DNA from: Plasmopara viticola
Lineage: Eukaryota; Oomycota; Peronosporomycetes; Peronosporales; Peronosporaceae
Assembly (NCBI GenBank): GCA_001695595.3
Contig: MBPM02000009.1
Location: forward strand, 620,001-684,000
Direction of reading: 5' to 3'
DNA length: 64,000 nt
Numbering within the stretch: position 1 is the stretch's first letter; each line of letters opens with the position of its first letter. Below the pieces are notes generated by a model, which was not told where the DNA came from, did no database searches, and worked only from the letters and a program-made list of their open reading frames with translations. The position numbers and the translations under genes were made by a program. Below are positions 33,367 to 45,647 of the stretch, in pieces.

Positions 33367-34684
33367 ATGACTTCTGTGGCGGAGCAGACCGCAGTACCCC
33401 AGGAGCCACGGTTTACGGCTCTGTATATGACCAAACTGTTGACTAAGCTGCGTGAGAGTGATAAGACACCGCAAGCTGTTGCTGCTGAGCTACAATCTGC
33501 GCTGGTTTGCGTGCTTTGAGAGTTACATTTACCGTGACGGACAGGATTCTTTTTAACGTTGAGGCTGCCATGGTAGAGTAAATTGCACACATTACAGCAG
33601 GACTTTGTGCTCAAGCAAGCAAAGCAGAATCTACTGGACCGTCTAGCGCAAGTGGAGGCAGTGGAGGTGCTAGAGAAGACGGCGGCGTCTAGAAAGGCAA
33701 AAGTCGAGGCTGGCTTTGACCAAGAAAAGAGAGAGTTGGCGACCGCGGTACGTGAGCGAATCGACGCGTTGCAGTTACTGGAACGACTTGCAGAGGAAGT
33801 GGAACACGAAAAGCAAAATGTTCTTGCGCATGAACGCACACGAGAGATGCACGAGAGCGAGCTGACGCAGCTCAATGAGGTGTGGAAGGAACTGCAGCAG
33901 AAAAATGCGCACCGGAAGGCGGTGGTACAGGTGGCCACGGGCGTCATGATCACGGATGAGGAAGACTGTGCACGTGTGCTCGATCAGCAGACGCGGAGTA
34001 TTCAGGAAATGCACCAAAAGCAAAAACAACTTGAGGTCAAGTAATTTGAGGGAGGTTGTGGCTCCTTTTACTGACTTTTACATCGGGGGGATCAATTGCG
34101 CAGGATGAAAAGACGGATATTAGCACAAAAGTGACGCGAACGAAAAGAACAATTGAAACTTTGTCGAAACAGGTGCTTTAAGACGTTTGTCGGATTGGCA
34201 TCGTGGGTAGTGATGCAGTTTGATTAGAATGACCTCAGGAGTAAAGACGCTGAAGTGAAACAACGAGAGCAAGATTACATGACGTTGCAGCAAATGAAGC
34301 AGTGGTACGGTTGAATATGGCAAAAACCGATAAAAAATTCTTAACCGGTTTTGCTAGGTACGACCACGTGCGAAATATAATGGAATCTGTTTCCGGACTG
34401 GAGATTTCGACCGTTTCCGAGGAATATTTGGAAATTCGGGTTTTCAAGTCCCATTTAGTGCAGCTCTTTTGTGATCCTGAAACCACGAGGTTGCAGCGGG
34501 TTCAGGTATGTAAGGTGTGATTGGGTACGACTCGCTTTTTAAATGTTAGCATATCGTATGGTGATAGTTCTATGCCTCCGACGTGGCTACTGACGATCTC
34601 GTGGACGTTGCCGTGCGCGACAACAATATCCAGTATTTACTATGCGAGTACCGGGAACGAGTGCGGGAACACCTGGCTCTGTGA
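33367..34684 (+). CDS. Six-exon coiled-coil protein with possible RWD-type C-terminus (kinetochore-like)
   Basis: Six exons, all with GT-AG introns of 53-93 nt and consistent phases: 33367-33504, 33598-34035, 34104-34172, 34228-34304, 34358-34505, 34568-34684, giving 328 aa. The start is MTSVAEQTAVPQEPRF. Residues about 45-225 are a long coiled coil (VEVLEKTAASRKAKVEAGFD, LEVEHE-type heptads). The C-terminal ~90 residues follow a W-Y junction (MKQW then YDHVRNIMESVSGLEI) and continue YLEIRVFKSHLVQLFC and ASDVATDDLVDVAVRDNNI. This arrangement, a coiled coil then a small alpha/beta domain starting with a W-Y and a 'GLEI' strand, resembles RWD-ending kinetochore proteins (Spc24/25, KNL1 or Sos7/ZWINT class). 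The family is inference. One donor (GTCAAG after exon 2) and one (GTTTGC after exon 1) are non-consensus. Confidence 0.7.
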
Positions 34685-36999
34685 GGCTGGTCATGTGTAT
34701 GAGTACGCAATCATTAGCTGCTCAAATCGTTAAAGGCTATCAAGTTTGATTGAATTTAGTACTCTCTGGCGTAAGACACCCAGAATCTGTGCCCAGCAAC
34801 TTCTTGCGAGTGAGTTCAGATTATATTAAATCTACCACTCAACCCATACAAAAAAGTTCTGCTTCAACTCCTATGATGTAACTGCTAGAGCGCATTCAAC
34901 TGTCGAAATTGCGTAGGAATATGTGATTACCATTTGTCATTTCTTGATCGATTCTATTCTTTGCTCCATTTTTTTCTTGGAAGGAAACAATTATTTTTGC
35001 AGTGGTAAATTTGCAAAAACTTCCACATCACATAAACGACTTCGGTTTATCCCATAGTATTTATTACACGAAAGTCATTGACGCTCAAGGGAACTTCATT
35101 GCAAACATAACTAATCTTGAGAAAGACAAAGAGTAAAGAAACAATTTCCGGTTGTTAATGCGTGGCTCGTTCGTTTTATAATAGGGATGTAGCAAGTTGA
35201 GAGCTGGGGTAGTATCGTCATACCAAACCTTTAAATGAAATTTAGGTGGTTGACTTAGCGGTCATCGTGAGACAGAAGACACTGGCGCTAATATTTCTAA
35301 CGTCCTTTCACCATTGCAACACCAATTTTATTTCACACCTGGAATTTTATGAAATCCCATCGATTCGAAGCCTCTCAAACAAAAAATATGTTTCGCCCTA
35401 CAGATTTGAACATAAGCTGTCAGCGCATTAATGTCAATTCACGCAAACAACATACCATCTATTTGAATAGGGAGCCGCTAACCACCATCCCCCTTTTCGT
35501 TAACCAATCCCACCAATTATCGATGATTGGCTGGGAGCGTCACCATTGGACAGACAGGACACAACATAGTGCCATGAACCTGTTGATATCGATGTTAATG
35601 CCGATACGGCTCGCACAGCCAATGCAGAGATAAACCTTGATGCTCTGGGTACTGTCAAGAATTGAGGACACTCTACTTGGTCTTCAAACACTGAATTTAG
35701 TTGCTCGTACATGCAAATCTCAATATCAGAAACCTGCTATGATCTTCTGCCGCAACCATTGTCAAATTATCAGCTCCCATACGTGCAGATTTGCAAGGTC
35801 TTTTGCATTGCGAATGTTTAATGATATAATATCGTTGAAGTAGTCTTAACGCTTTCGCTTCAACATAGCCTCCTGCCGATTTTTTTTTGGCGACATATAT
35901 CTCTAGATCAGTAAATCGCGAAAAGTGTACTCATTTTTCAGCAAGTAACCCACATACCGATAGTAACCGCCAGACTGTAGGTCGATATTTTGTAGAAATA
36001 TTACCTTAGCTAAGTTGCGAAGCTGGTCCAAATCAACAACTGCCTTTGCCAATACTTGCTTAGATGCATGTAGTGTAAATTTTCCCGACGCATTACGTAG
36101 GAACCTGATGCGATTGCAGTCTCTTCCTGTAAAATCTCAAGCACATCTTGTTCTACTTTATCTTCATGCAACGAGTCAATCATGGACAGCCAATGAATCG
36201 ATCGTCATGTCGTCATGATCGCAACTCTAGGCTGACGCGCTTCGTAGAGGTGGCGAGACCGAGTCGACAGAGGATGAATGAAGTCTGTTAATCTACAACA
36301 AACCCCAATGAGCATTTAGTCAATTAAATGCAGCTCACATGCGCACCTTGAAGGGGCCGGTGAGGGCCTTGCCTACACTGGGAGTAGTTGAGCCGTATTC
36401 GCTTCCTTCACTGGTCCCAGCAAAGCTTGTGGCTTTGCTGCGCCACAACTTTGCTCTTTGCCCGTGAAAAAAAGCCCGACGTTGCTGTATTGCTGAGATT
36501 AGCAGCTGTTTCTTCTTCTGTGCAAACTTATGCAATGCAGTCCTGAGATGATTCGATGTCGTCTCATGCGAAGGATTCTAACAATGGCACGATAGTCAAA
36601 ATCAGACATTAATTATCAAACTAAGCATCAGTAACTAGCAGATTCACCATGTCGTCACGAGATGAATTGTTTGTTGTAGCCTATATCTTCTAAAAAAAAC
36701 TTTGCCGTTGCTGCAAATATATCGAACTCACGGCGAAGATCTTTTCTGTACAGCGAGCAATACTAGTATCTGCATCCTTCTTAAAGACGATGACCGCGCG
36801 ATACTCTGCGTCGAACACGTTCACGAGTTCCAGGCTTTACTGACCATCTGGTGAAAGTGGCGTTGTGAACACAAAGTAACATTGATTTTAAGCGCATAAA
36901 AGTATAATTTCTTTACTGAGTTAGGCACACTTTCTTTGTCTTTTTATTTTTCAATAGTTATTAAACTTCGTAGGTTGATTTTCTTCATTTTGGTGGAAA
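34685..36999. other. Intergenic decayed sequence
   Basis: No gene recognised. Short frames (34521-34733, 35246-35633, 36015-36218, 36335-36535) overlap on both strands and lack motifs. The tract just beyond 34684 is the 3' flank of the coiled-coil gene. Confidence 0.45.
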
Positions 37000-37975
37000 A
37001 GTTGTTATTCAAGGTAGACTTTTTCCATTTAAATATATGTTTTCCATTCAATCTGAAAAAGGTTTCTTTTCTCTATTCTCCTTTATAAAGAATATGCAAA
37101 TATTTAATACTAGAATTAGGGAGTCGCTTACCAGCACCCCCTTCGATTGCGCATTATTGGTGCATCGACGCCTATTGTCCCACTTAATCACAGCTGCCGC
37201 ATTGATAAACACTTTTTGGCGCGTCAACTTTCAATGTAGCATGCTGTGATTCGCTTCAGTTCTTTTTGGGTCGACCTTTTTTTTTAAACGGATTTGGTGG
37301 AAGATGTTTACTCTTTATCCGTTCACTATTTGTCACAAATGGATTCTTTCGAGTGCTTCATCGTAAGCAAGTAGATACATTTGCATCCTCAAATAAAAAT
37401 TCTGCACGTGACAGCTGATTCGGAGACTTGAGAGCTGCTATGAGATGTCAACATGCAGCATTATACTTCACATAACCGTATGCGCAGGTACTACTGGTAC
37501 TGTTCACCCCAACAGCATACTTCTTCGGCTTGTTTGTTTTAAGTCGAACAGACTCAAGAAACGATGTAGTTGAATTTGAACATACTTAAATTGTTTCCTC
37601 GTACATTGTTCTACATCGAAGTGATGCAGCTGGCATAACCACACTTCATTGTTTGGTCTGTCTAGCAATTTTGAGCCACTTTGTAACAAGTGGACTTGAA
37701 CCCGCGCCATCTTTCTGTTTGCATTACATCTTAACCATCTCTTCAAGGCTCCCCAAAGTTTGTGTGCGAAAAAAATACTATTCAAAGGTATTAATTCTTT
37801 ATTTTTATTTCTTACATGTACATTTTTGCCATTGTTGCAAAAATATTTATTGCTAGGTATATTTTTTTTGTTTTTCATCATTTTTTGTTTTAAAGGAGTA
37901 TCTTTTTCATTTGATTTGAAAAAAGGTATATATTTTCCATTCTCCCCTTTTGTAATGAGTATACAATTATTGATT
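37000..37975 (-). pseudogene. Internally deleted MULE transposase copy
   Basis: Sequence at 37135-37680 matches 2050-2620 base for base over long runs (for example the region encoding the zinc knuckle, and the stretch around 37440-37640), and 37790-37960 matches the flank at 3240-3420. The central transposase region with SDRDKGL is missing, so this copy lost roughly 600 bases, and its coding frame is broken. It is the same orientation as the first copy. A minus-strand open frame (38130-37504) crosses its right edge; I regard the frame as a composite. Its first 50 residues (38130-37980) are not part of the MULE and are unrecognised. Confidence 0.65.
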
Positions 37976-40900
37976 AGACACTTGACGGCTCCTTTTGGAG
38001 CAAATTGGAGTACTACGCTCGCCAGAGACACAATCTTTATCGTCCCGCGCTCGACATTTAAAGTCGCCTCAGTTTTGGGATCCCACACACTTTCAACTGG
38101 AACAATGCAAGCTTTGCTACTCGGATCCACAAATTTTGGGTATAATTAAGATACTTGTGCATGTACTGCATGTCAGTCAGGAAAGAGACGTTTGGAAAAA
38201 CATTTCGGCGTGATTCAGTGATACTTTATTGTGTAGCTATTGATGATAAAGGCTGTTATTTCCTCGGGAAATTGTGCAATCCCGCGAAAAAAATCTAATT
38301 TTTATATCGCCATGCTTTCATCATGCTTCACAGATAATATGCTCGCCTCTTAAGCAATTAAGATTGATAGTATTTTCAGTATCTAGTTTGAATTACTTAA
38401 TACGTATCTTAGTAATGATAGCTACAATGCACAACACTTTGATCTAAGCATTGACCTGGATTGTAAGATAGAAGTTTTCACCGTTGGCATATTCACTAAA
38501 TCGCGCTGCTTATTTGTAGTAGTATCATTGGTATCTAGCCTTTCGTATTCTGCTATACGTACTTCTACCGCTCTCTAGTATATTGTGGCAACAATTTTTT
38601 TCAATGCTCTTAAATCAAATTGCATTGACTTTGAAATTGAAATGTGGACTTAAAAACACCTTATCACGCGTTCGCAAAAAAACAATGATAAGCGTGCGTC
38701 TTATTAGAAGCGCTATGCTCAATTTTCGAAGCACTGCAAGCCCTGCTGAAATACAGTCGCGGAGGATCATTCCTAACGGAGGCTTTAGCAGTGAGCGGGG
38801 CGAAGACATTGAGGGAGGAACATTCGTTGATTAAAGCAATTCAAGACTGATATCAAAAGGAAAGCTCTTGAGAATTCTTGTTTTGCTACAGCCAAATTGA
38901 TGGCTCTTAGCCAAGTACTGCTACCATTCTGAGTGTATCATTCTTCTATTTGCCATCTACATTTTAATTAAATTTTGAGGGTTGAGGTCTCTTAACTCCT
39001 CATTTTTTGCGAGACGTCTGTAATTTGATCATCGGTCTGAAACTATGCAGCCCCACATATGAATGGATAGTATTAATGCATATGTATTTTTAGAACACGG
39101 CGTAGTTACCGTGTCCAGCTTACCTGCCAGTACCGACGACTGCCTTCAATAATTTCTTTGAGCCACTCAAAAAACATAAGCTAGCGTGTTGTTGAAAGAC
39201 AATTCTCGATTTGTGTTCTTTACCGTTCACTACTCCAAGTTGAGTAAACGTCGGCATCTTACACCGTTAGTAGTTAGTTATATCTTTAAGATAAAAAGAA
39301 ACTAATCGCTTAAACTGCTGATATCATTCTTTTTGGAGCAATGCATAGTGGAATTCTAATGCAATTGCCAGTGTTTCTTGGTTCTTCGACACCAAAGTCT
39401 TCGCCACTGACATGATCGTGAAAGACCACTTCTTGTGTGTGTGTCTCTACTACTTTCAGTCTTGTCAAACGAGTTAGCCACGATCGTGCGTTGACACAGC
39501 ATATTGATCGTGCCGGCATAGTTGACTTTGTAGTGATGATCATAAACATTACGTGACTTCGTAAGCACAGCTTTTGGTTTTTTATGGCACCGCAAGCCCA
39601 GTTTTGTTGTCCTCTACTGTTTGCAGAAAAGCCGAACCTGTAATCATGAGCTTTCACTGCTCACTACTTCAAATTTGACCAACTCCGGCGTCTCATAATA
39701 CGGTAATTATATCAACTAACATACACACTTCAATTCAATATTTTTGTCATTTGTCTCGAAGCCGCTATATATCTTTTCTACTTTAATGAAGTGCGCCAGA
39801 AGCAAGGACAGCATTCTGAGACTGATATCTTTTAATACTGAAGGCTACAAGCTAAGCGCTTACAAATTACTTTGATGCACATCAGCACCAAGCTCTGTAG
39901 CTGACCTAGCAAACAAGGTAAATGCACCATCACTTGCATAATCACGAAAGATTGCTTTTGATTTGTGGTGAAGTCTCAAGCCTTCAAATAGTCACGAGTC
40001 TCGCAATATGAGCAAGCTTTAACTGTGCGCTAAAATATATATTTTGTTACAGCCGTTACTCGTAAAATAGCTCAGCTTGACAATGAATACGCGTCCATAT
40101 AAAGTCATCAACCTCCATTTGCTCAAAGCATCACTAGCCCTAATAAAGGAAGAGCTTAGACTATCTCGAAAATAAGAAGTCAGACCTCTGTCGATGCTCA
40201 AGCTCAGATACCTTTAACTTGACCTAATTTGACTCCTAGATAAAAAACTAGCTTCAAGATTGCTTATACTCTTATATTAAGCGCATTCATATGCTTAAAT
40301 TGGAACCTTGTGCGACCAAGTGTGTGTTAAGTGGCCCCGCAGGGCTGCCAGCTGTATTAGCCCACTCGCTTTTCCTCACAATGAATCAATCCAACAAATC
40401 AGGTGTAGAAGTTTAAAGACTCAGGTGTAGAAGCTCAACCAAATGTAGCGAAGCTGCATATTTTTTTCAGAGGAAGCGTGAACTCGGGCCTTTGATCTTC
40501 GTTTCACGCTAAATCTATATCTCTATCTACCTGACTCCAAAAGAAAATCACTTAAAAATAGTGTGACTTTGATATTCTCCAGCAAAATTCTACAAATGTA
40601 ATTTAGCATAGTAATTTCTAAATATCGGGGTACACACTATTGGTTTAATTTTTAGTTTTAAATGATGTATGAAATTGCCTGTCTATAACACGGTTATACT
40701 AATACCTGATGCGCCACAGTGGGATCACAAGTAAGCATTCACTTCGTACAATAGTGCGTTAATGACTGGACCGTGTAGCTTTTGACGCGGTCTGTGCGCG
40801 TCTGAAGGCGCGCTTTAGTTTGAAATTGCTCTGTCAGGGCATTCTCAACAGAAGTTGACAAAGCTACCTGCGTCAAAAAGGCAGACGCCTTTATCATATT

Positions 40901-41070
40901 ATAGCCGCCGTTTGTACCTTTAAAGTAAATAAGAAAGAAGAGTCTATTCTGCTCTAGGTCAATAAGGCCAAAAGGGTGTTGCAAAACGTAGACGTAATGC
41001 TTAATCTCTTGCAGACGAAGCAACTTGGAGTTTACCTAGCCATCTCGCAGCTCAATCGAGTCAGTATTAT
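37976..41070. other. Intergenic, with diverged local duplicates at 39.2-40.0 kb
   Basis: No intact gene. Two or more diverged copies of a related sequence are visible: 39225-39290 against 39657-39720 (CACTACTCCAAGTTGA against CACTACTTCAAATTTGA, followed by CGGC and a TCTTA/TCTCA end), and 39565-39600 against 39950-39985 (GCTTTTGGTT...CAAGCC against GCTTTTGATT...CAAGCC). The minus strand of one copy stays open for 115 codons (39657-39310), but the other copy has stops, so this looks like an old amplified gene or element of unknown type. Confidence 0.4.
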
Positions 41071-41226
41071 CCACATGAGAAGAGCTATGCAAGTTTTTTC
41101 GCCACCCAACCATGCAAACTATGTACGGTCATGCTTCTAATAACCCACTGGGGCGAGATGTACAATGATAGTACACAGAACGCATGGTTGGGTGGCATAA
41201 AAGCTTGCATAGCTCTTTTCATGTGG
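41071..41226. mobile_element. MITE-like element with 45-bp terminal inverted repeats
   Basis: A left arm 41071-41115 (CCACATGAGAAGAGCTATGC ... CCACCCAACCATGC) and right arm 41182-41226 are reverse complements over about 45 bp with only a few mismatches. A 66-bp centre separates them and does not code for protein. The size and long inverted repeats fit a miniature inverted-repeat transposable element. No flanking target-site duplication was identified, so the parent transposon type cannot be named. The RNA would form a long hairpin. Confidence 0.65.
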
Positions 41227-42700
41227 CTGATGCCGTAATGTTAATGTTTCCAGCTGAATCTACTGCAAGCCGAGCTCAGTATCCATGCTAAAAAATGCCA
41301 ACAGCGCAGCAAGCTCGCCATTAGTGCGGCTGCATTTGGCAAACGTTTCATTGGCACATTAGTTTGTTGTTCAGACCCATTTAAAAGAGATGAGTTACCA
41401 ATAAATTGATGCTTACCGAGCCATACATTCTTTTTCGGCCGAGATAAACGTCAAGTGGTGTACCTACAGCCTCACCAAAGATACAGTATTTTGAATTATC
41501 ATCGTGAGAACCCCTACACGTCAAGCGTCCCAACTGTACTTTCTTATCAAAAGCCGAGTTAGTCTTCCGTTCGTTCACAACGACAGTTCGTGTCCGAGTC
41601 TTTCAATCAAAACCTTTGCCAAAGCTACGCATACGTCATCCCGCGCTTACACGTTACGTTTAGATTCGATACAGACAGAAATGCAGTTGCATGATCTAGA
41701 TGACACAATAGCGCATTGGCGCAAACATTCCAATTTTCTGACTTATATTGTTCCCTAAACTTATGCTCCCCAAAACGAAGAGCCACCTAGACATTTAGTA
41801 TGAGAGTGGGCGAATGAGTCGTGGTGCGTGATGGGATATGATCTGTATAGAGCTCTCATGTACCAGTTTGGCATAGATTAAATAAAAGCATTTTTATCGC
41901 AAATAGCTTTCCCTGCAGCCTTAAGTTACTGAGTTTTGAGCTCAACACCCATGTTGGGCCTCGGCATCTGGATGTAGCAGCGCGTTGCAGAAGGTGAATC
42001 TGACGCACTTGATACGACAGTGAACGTCTAGCAAGGCCAGTGTAAGCAGCTGTAGCAGCCTTCCTTGATTTGTCATGTTGAGTTTTCTAAATCCAATTGT
42101 ATTTTTCAATATTGAACTGCATCTCTGCCACCACTGCGCAATTCGCACTGTACCTGTGTAATCAAACCTCTCTTTTAAATATTTGTGCTTCTATTGATTT
42201 GACCTATGTAGAATCTGCCCGAAAGCAATGCTTCCCAAAAAAGCACAACAAAAAGGGGGTTTAGCGCCGAAATGCAATTAGTGCAGGTGCAGTTGAGCAC
42301 AACTTTATCGTTAACAGGTTTGTTCTGCGTCTATTTTTGCGCAACTATAGACAAAAATGTTAAAAGCCTATTCGAGCTTTTTATCCAGTATAGAGATCAA
42401 CATACCGGTAGAACAGGTTTCAAGCTGTCGCTACCTTTGACTATTCTCAATAAGGGTATATAGTAGCTGTTTATATACTCTTTAAGTCTTAAAGCAAGAC
42501 GCTTTTTGCTGCTTCATTAGCACAATACTTTTAAAAATTTTGCGTTGACAGACTCAATAGGACTCTTCGTGTCATATTCGTGACGGTACGATTGTGTATC
42601 AACGCATTAACGTCTACATAAACGTTCAGCAAAGAGCTTTTTTTGGTAAAGTCACCCAGCGAAACATGCGCTGCTCCACGCGTATCACTCAGGAAGCGGC
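41227..42700. other. Intergenic decayed sequence
   Basis: Short frames (41381-41578 minus, 41504-41758 plus, 41942-42148 minus, 42272-42463 plus) have no recognisable domain. No gene supported. Confidence 0.45.
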
Positions 42701-42749
42701 TTAGATATCTTGACTATGCCGCGCTTAGCATACAGTGGACGTTGTCTAC

Positions 42750-43305
42750 GGTGTGCGCATACGCTATGTAGGTTAGTGCTTCAGATATTTGAATCTTTCG
42801 TACTCAGACTTCAAGCGAAAGATGTCCACGACAAGCGTTTTTAGCGAGTAACGTGCCACTTCACGTGCATTTTCAAGACACCTGTAATGGCTTGGCCTAC
42901 ATCGAGCTACACCATTCACATAGTGTAGTGAACGCTATATAATACAAACCTGTGATTGAGTGACGTGCGATCTCACGTGCATTGAAAGGACCTTGCTCTT
43001 AATGCTTGGCCGAAAGTCAACCACGCAGGAAACAGCATGTTGCGAGCATGACCCCTGCTTAGCTGACAACGCGCCACTTCACGTGCAGCAATAAGATCTG
43101 ACTTGGCTTTGAGCCAGTTATGACGCTTATGATATGCAGCAAGTGCTGTGTCGTACGAGATTTCTCAGTAACTTACTTATCACTGTACGTACAATAAAAG
43201 ATCCTTGCCGATATTTTGCCTTTGTTAAGTCAACCATGTCACCCATGACATGTAGTCATTTGAGCTACGCACAGTAGCTAACGTGCCACTCCATGCCCAG
43301 TACGA
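42750..43305. repeat. Decayed ~110-bp tandem array carrying CACGTG
   Basis: A unit of the form (A)CGTGCCACTTCACGTGCA recurs with its palindromic CACGTG at 42862-42867, 42974-42979 and 43080-43085, and a mutated version near 43277-43293. Spacings are 112, 106 and about 2 x 105 bases. The following sequence also matches between units (an A/G-rich stretch then GCTTGGCC about 30 bases later in the first two units). The repeats are strongly diverged, so this is an old array. No coding frame runs through it. Confidence 0.55.
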
Positions 43306-43323
43306 ACCCCCATACTGCCATGG

Positions 43324-43512
43324 CTAAATGCAAACCATGTCATCACCAGTATGTAGCAAATGGCATTCCGCACAAACAACGCTCAGTAATTCGCGCACCA
43401 ATCCACCTTTAAAATTCATGTCCTTGATGCCATCAGTTGTTTTAGTTGTTGTTTTGGAAACAATACATTTGCCAACTCGGCCTAGTGTTCGCGCTGATAG
43501 TGTCACTAGCAA
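43324..43512 (-). pseudogene. Possible Ty1/copia polyprotein fragment
   Basis: The minus strand encodes GGLVRELLSVVCAECHLLHT followed by GDDMVCI, resembling the segment after the copia protease active site (LYVPGLxxNLLSVxxLxxxG...F..D.C.I). The match is short and imperfect, with no flanking integrase or reverse transcriptase motif found, so the call is weak. Confidence 0.25.
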
Positions 43513-45229
43513 ATGTGAGTTTGTGGCTTAACAAGAATCCGCAGCAATCAACAGGAGTATTTTTATTTCCTTTCAGTTCAGGGTTTGTGGTGCTTCGTCC
43601 ATGCCATACCCAAGGTGAGGTCACACTTCGCATTCAGACCAAGACCAGACAGCGTTCAATACTACCGCATAGATAAATTGAATTTTTAGATCTGCCAAAG
43701 ATTTTTTGTACATTCATTAAATTCTCTGCGCTTTAGCAATCAAATGATAATACCGTGTTAATTTCCTCAGCCTGTGGCTTACTTGCATTGACGGTGGAGT
43801 GATCAGAATTCATAAAGATAGACCATAACACACATCAACCCTTCACCACCTCATCCACCAGCAAACCAGGCCTGCACGGGCTATTTGTTCAGTAGAACGC
43901 GGAATATACCAGCGCTAAGCTTTGCCACCTTTAATTTTGATAAAGCTTAGCTCGTCCTCAGAAGGCAGCCCCGCATCCAGGTGCTGTTTTTTTCGCGGCA
44001 TTTTAGATGCTTACTCGGCCGTAGAATTTTTACTCTGAATCCTGGCGCGCTTGGCACAGGGAGAAGTCCCACTTTGAAGCATTGACGAATACTTTACATG
44101 CTTCTCTGCTGCTAAAAGTCTGACAATTTTCATTAGCATAGTTGAGATCGATGTCGGCCAGACAGCCCAATGGGCCCTACCTCTGCATATCTCAATCTAT
44201 CTATGATGTCCAAAAATTTGACTCAGCATCAGTTGCCACGTTCATGCCCTTTTGATAATAGACCATATGTACACGAAGCACCTCTGTTCAGCATATGCCC
44301 GTGCACAGTCATCCAAAAAATACCTTCTGCGAGAAGGTTGCAAACAAAATCGGCTAGCAGAGTTCGTAATACTAATGATATAGAGCAAATTGGCTTGTAA
44401 GCATCTCCAGACACGGTCGATAGTGTCAAAGCAAAAGCACTGATCTTCGATCGACTTCTTAGACTACATCGACTTTATGACTTAATTGTCTTGGACTGAG
44501 ATCGTCTGTCTATTTTTTTGGATCGATGGCTAAAGATACGTGCCAACAGGCTGATCATGATCGCAGTGAAGCATTTTCAGACTGGTGGCCGGACAGAGGG
44601 ACTAAATTGCGTCTCAAAGAAGTAATCATTGTGTTCACGTGGATTCGTCGAGGCGTTACATCAACATGCTCGCGCTTAATAAATTTGCATCCACAATATC
44701 ATTGACGCCTCCACAAGTCACACGCTGTTCTACGCGATTGGGTTGGCGAGCCCTCGCGCTTCAAAAGTGCTACCACATTTTTGATCTGAGCTTCATAAAG
44801 AAGAAAAACTTGCCGAGATCACCCTCTTACAGGGTTAAAGCAAATTAAAGACTTGTAAGAGACTACAAAAAAGCTAAGATAGTAGCAAATGTATTGTGAC
44901 CGAGCGGTATATATAACAAGACAGCAATCAACGTCCCCATGTTAAGAATACAATAATACTTGCTTCCATTTTAATGCTGCTCGAAATCAATCTGATCTAC
45001 TTTGACTCCACGTGAGTTGGCAAGTTTTATGAGTCGAAAGCACAAGTGTACTTTTCACTTTTTATCCTGGTATTCATATAAGCAATGTATATGCCTCATC
45101 GGTCTTATTGTTGTATTGTGAGCATTACTGAAAAGCAAAGGCAAAAGTACGAAGGTAAGCTTTGTCGGAGTCACCATATGCAAAACTGGTTCTAACATGA
45201 GCACGTCATATATTGTAAATTTAGCGCAC
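43513..45229. other. Intergenic decayed sequence
   Basis: No gene supported. Frames at 44170-44400, 44639-44848 and 45055-45237 lack recognisable domains. The region leads into the LINE fragment. Confidence 0.45.
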
Positions 45230-45475
45230 ATGGCCACAACCTTGTTTCCCGTGGCTCCGGCTCTCGACTACGGATAGCACAAGACCTTGAAGTGGTACGT
45301 ACCCTTGCACAAGACCGAAAGAAATGGAAGACCCTCACGACCTCGGTGCTGGATGCACTGCCCGCCGAGCGAGACCCGACGTATGCGGACACCACTCTAT
45401 GCCGTGGACTAGCCAGACTGAGCCTAGCACGTGCATAACTTGGCAACGCGATAACGTAATACATTACATTACATT
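45230..45475 (+). mobile_element. 5'-truncated LINE, 3' end with pentamer tail
   Basis: An in-frame stretch from about 45235 to the stop at 45436-45438 reads GSRLRIAQDLEVVRTLAQDR, KKWKTLTTSVLDALPAERD and so on to LSLARA-stop. The pattern (basic strand, then D-L ... A-x-D-R-x-x-W-x-x-L) is that of the extreme C-terminus of LINE ORFs. A short 3' untranslated segment and a tail of ATTAC pentamers follow. The 5' boundary is uncertain and no clear target-site duplication was found. The part from about 45325 to the tail is shared with two SINE-like retroposons at 8.6 and 52.5 kb, whereas the upstream part is not. An opposite-strand frame (45464-45192) is a shadow. Confidence 0.65.
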
Positions 45476-45647
45476 ATGGCTTTACTGAAATAATACGTGG
45501 ACACTTTATCTTTTTTTATTACTGAGGCTTTTGCGAACCTCCAGTCTGGAATAATTATTTTTTGTGATTGATATATGATCTGATTAGCATCGATTATTTA
45601 CTCAAGTTAACATAAACAAATACATTTGGAAACACACAGTTGCAACA
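45476..45647. promoter_or_regulatory. 5' flank of the HAD-fold gene
   Basis: AT-rich 172-bp interval between the LINE tail and the ATG at 45648. It should hold the promoter, but no motif was assigned. Confidence 0.3.

Noticed and set aside
37504..38130. 208-aa minus-strand frame
   Set aside because: It crosses the edge of the deleted MULE copy, so it is a composite; only its first ~50 residues could be real coding sequence and they match nothing I know.
42750..43305. CRISPR-like array
   Set aside because: Units are ~110 bp, diverged and in a eukaryotic genome; no short identical repeats with unique spacers.
45192..45464. 90-aa minus-strand frame
   Set aside because: Antisense of the LINE 3' end; the plus-strand frame carries the LINE-like motif.
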